Positions 46,623-47,966 of a stretch of DNA of 47,966 nucleotides are shown in pieces. Position 1 is the stretch's first letter, and every line of letters starts with the position of its first letter. The position numbers and the translations under genes were made by a program. The notes under the pieces were generated by a model. The model searched no databases, was not told the origin of the DNA, and saw only the letters and a program-made list of their open reading frames with translations. This DNA comes from Geosiphon pyriformis (lineage: Eukaryota > Glomeromycota > Glomeromycetes > Archaeosporales > Geosiphonaceae): contig JAAOMT010000211.1 in the NCBI GenBank assembly GCA_016748015.1, positions 1 through 47,966 on the forward strand, read 5' to 3'.

Positions 46623-47966
46623 TTGGTTATTCGAACTGATTCTATTGTTGTTTACTTGGTATCGGTTTTGTGGTGTGAATTGATTCTGTGTAAGCAGTCT
46701 TCAAGCAGATACTTGATAATATTGTGCAAGCGGTTGTTGGTATTGCTGTTGGATTGGCTGTGGGACGGGCTGATAATAGTTATTTTGGTATTGGGGTCTT
46801 GGTGGATAGTAAGCTGGTGGTGGCGGTTGATAATAAGATTGCTGTGGTGGAGGGTAACATTGATTACTCCTATTTTGTTGGTCTCGTTGTAGCTTTCTGC
46901 AATCTCTTTTCCAGTGGCCAGAGATTCTACAGTAATGGCAATTTTGAGGCTAGTTATTGGAAAGTGGTACAAAGTTATTTTGATTTTGTCTTTGAGGTGG
47001 TTGATATCTTTGGGGTTGCTGTTGTTGATTGGTAAAATAGTTTTCAATCTTCTTTGTGAATTGGTCAATTTTTTCCTCAGCTGCTGAGCTGGTTTCTCCA
47101 ATTGCCAAATTTGCAAGTTTTGTGCAATTGGCTTCTTCCATGGCCATTTCATATCTTTTCGCATGCTGTATGGCAGAGTTTAAATCTTCTGGCACATGTG
47201 AGCAGATCTTTTTAATTAGTTTATCTTTTAGACCAGTGATAAATTGATCCAAAATTTGAGCATCAGAATAATAATTGTTTGTTTCGAGTTGGCGAATTTG
47301 TCTGAGAAGTTTGTTGAATTTTCCAATATAAATCATAACAGATTCGGAGAGTTCTTGTTTAATATTTTGAAAATGATTACGAAGGGTGATAGAGGTATTA
47401 TTGTTGGTGAACTGTTCAAGGAAGGCTGCTTTGAAAGCATTCCAATCATTGAATGGGACAGCCAAGTTTTCAAACCATTCTCCTGCTGTTCCTTTGAGAA
47501 AGTAGGGAATTGTTCTTAATATTCTGACAGCATTCCATCCATTTGCATCTCCAGCTTTAATAACTTGGTCGAGCCATTCTTGGGAACTGGTTTCAATATC
47601 TTCTCTATTGAATTCAGGGATTTTTGTGATGTATGTTGTCATTTTGTCTTCTTCATTTTCACTGTCTATTGATTCTTCTTCAGTTATTTCAGAGTTGTTT
47701 TTTTCATTTGCTGCTGTCTCAGAGTGTTCACTTTGATTTTCAGCTAGAAAATCAAGGAGATTGGAACTAGTTTAAAGGAGTTCTTGTTGTCTGGTGGGAC
47801 TTCTGAGTGATGTAAAATCTTCTGGTCTTGCAAATCGATTCAAGGGTGAATTAGGTGTTTGTGCTTGTGCAAGTGAAGCTGGAAAAGGTGTGATAGTAAG
47901 TGGAAGTTTTGAACTGGTTCTTTGTTCAAGTGTTTGTAAATGTTTGGCAATTGTTTTCAGTAGTGT
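46623..47966 (-). pseudogene. Gag part of the retroelement, incomplete at the window edge
   Basis: A retrotransposon capsid domain (WLDQVIKAGDANGWN, GEWFENLAVPFNDWNAFKAAF, LRNHFQNIKQELSESVMIYI) lies between about 47600 and 47100. It is followed by a Gln/Pro-rich stretch and a CCHC zinc knuckle, CHYCRISGHWKRDC, near 46920. The frame continues upstream of the first ATG (47642) to the window edge, with an in-frame TAA at 47772-47774, so the true start is outside. A TAG near 46951 and a TGA near 46702 interrupt it further on. Confidence 0.88.

Larger units (their letters stand above)
39559..47966 (-). mobile_element. Ty3/Gypsy LTR retrotransposon, decayed, runs off the right edge
   Basis: From right to left the minus strand carries gag, a zinc knuckle, aspartic protease, a Cys-rich domain, dUTPase, reverse transcriptase, RNase H, integrase, a third open frame and the 3' LTR. 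The order RT-RNase H-integrase identifies Ty3/Gypsy. Gag through RT stay in one frame. Only one frame shift, near 42820, separates RNase H from integrase. Numerous stop codons prevent expression as a normal polyprotein. The 5' LTR and primer-binding site lie outside the window. Confidence 0.92.

Noticed and set aside
46599-47035. Plus-strand open frames with hydrophobic repeats opposite gag
   Set aside because: They are the reverse strand of the Gln/Pro-rich gag stretch and have no independent support.
41351-47966. An alternative genetic code (UGA read as Trp) for the retroelement
   Set aside because: TGG is still used at many Trp positions, TAA and TAG also interrupt the frame, and catalytic Asp codons are changed to Asn. 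General G:C to A:T mutation explains all of this.

Overview
The window looks like nuclear DNA of an arbuscular mycorrhizal fungus (Glomeromycotina, close to Rhizophagus). This is inferred from very AT-rich DNA, introns mostly of about 70-90 nt, degenerate Sel1-repeat/protein-kinase genes, a SAM/P-loop NTPase gene of the Crinkler (CR-effector) type, a fungal-type glutamine synthetase, and a Ty3/Gypsy element carrying a dUTPase. No database search was possible. All exon models were built by hand from splice signals and reading-frame phase.

Layout. 1-4.4 kb: a ten-exon plus-strand gene for a large membrane protein. 5.7-9.0 kb: relics of a Sel1-kinase gene and a small Asn/Gly-rich secreted-protein-like gene. 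9.2-11.6 kb: a visibly GC-richer three-exon minus-strand gene joining a SAM domain, a P-loop NTPase and a probable nuclease domain. 11.9-16.6 kb: a nearly pure A/T tract with one readable relic, a Tc1/mariner transposase. 16.6-20.6 kb: mostly non-coding. 20.7-25.7 kb: a broken Sel1-kinase gene, an intact two-exon Sel1-repeat gene, an internally deleted 5S rRNA copy and another decayed Sel1 copy. 26.7-31.7 kb: the housekeeping part, with a MYND-finger protein, tRNA-Ala(AGC) and cytosolic glutamine synthetase. 34.5-38.6 kb: a second A/T tract containing a diverged duplicate pair. 38.6-47.97 kb: two LTRs arranged head to head as a near-perfect palindrome, followed by a minus-strand Ty3/Gypsy element that runs off the right edge.

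Two themes stand out. First, mobile DNA here decays mainly by G:C to A:T substitution. The Tc1 relic has lost all three catalytic acidic residues by G-to-A changes. The Gypsy gag-pol keeps one reading frame for about 4.7 kb despite many stop codons, a large share of them TGA at positions where Trp is expected. Second, the accessory genes (CR-type NTPase, Sel1-kinase fusions, membrane protein) sit between the A/T blocks, whereas glutamine synthetase, the tRNA and the MYND gene share a more conventional segment.
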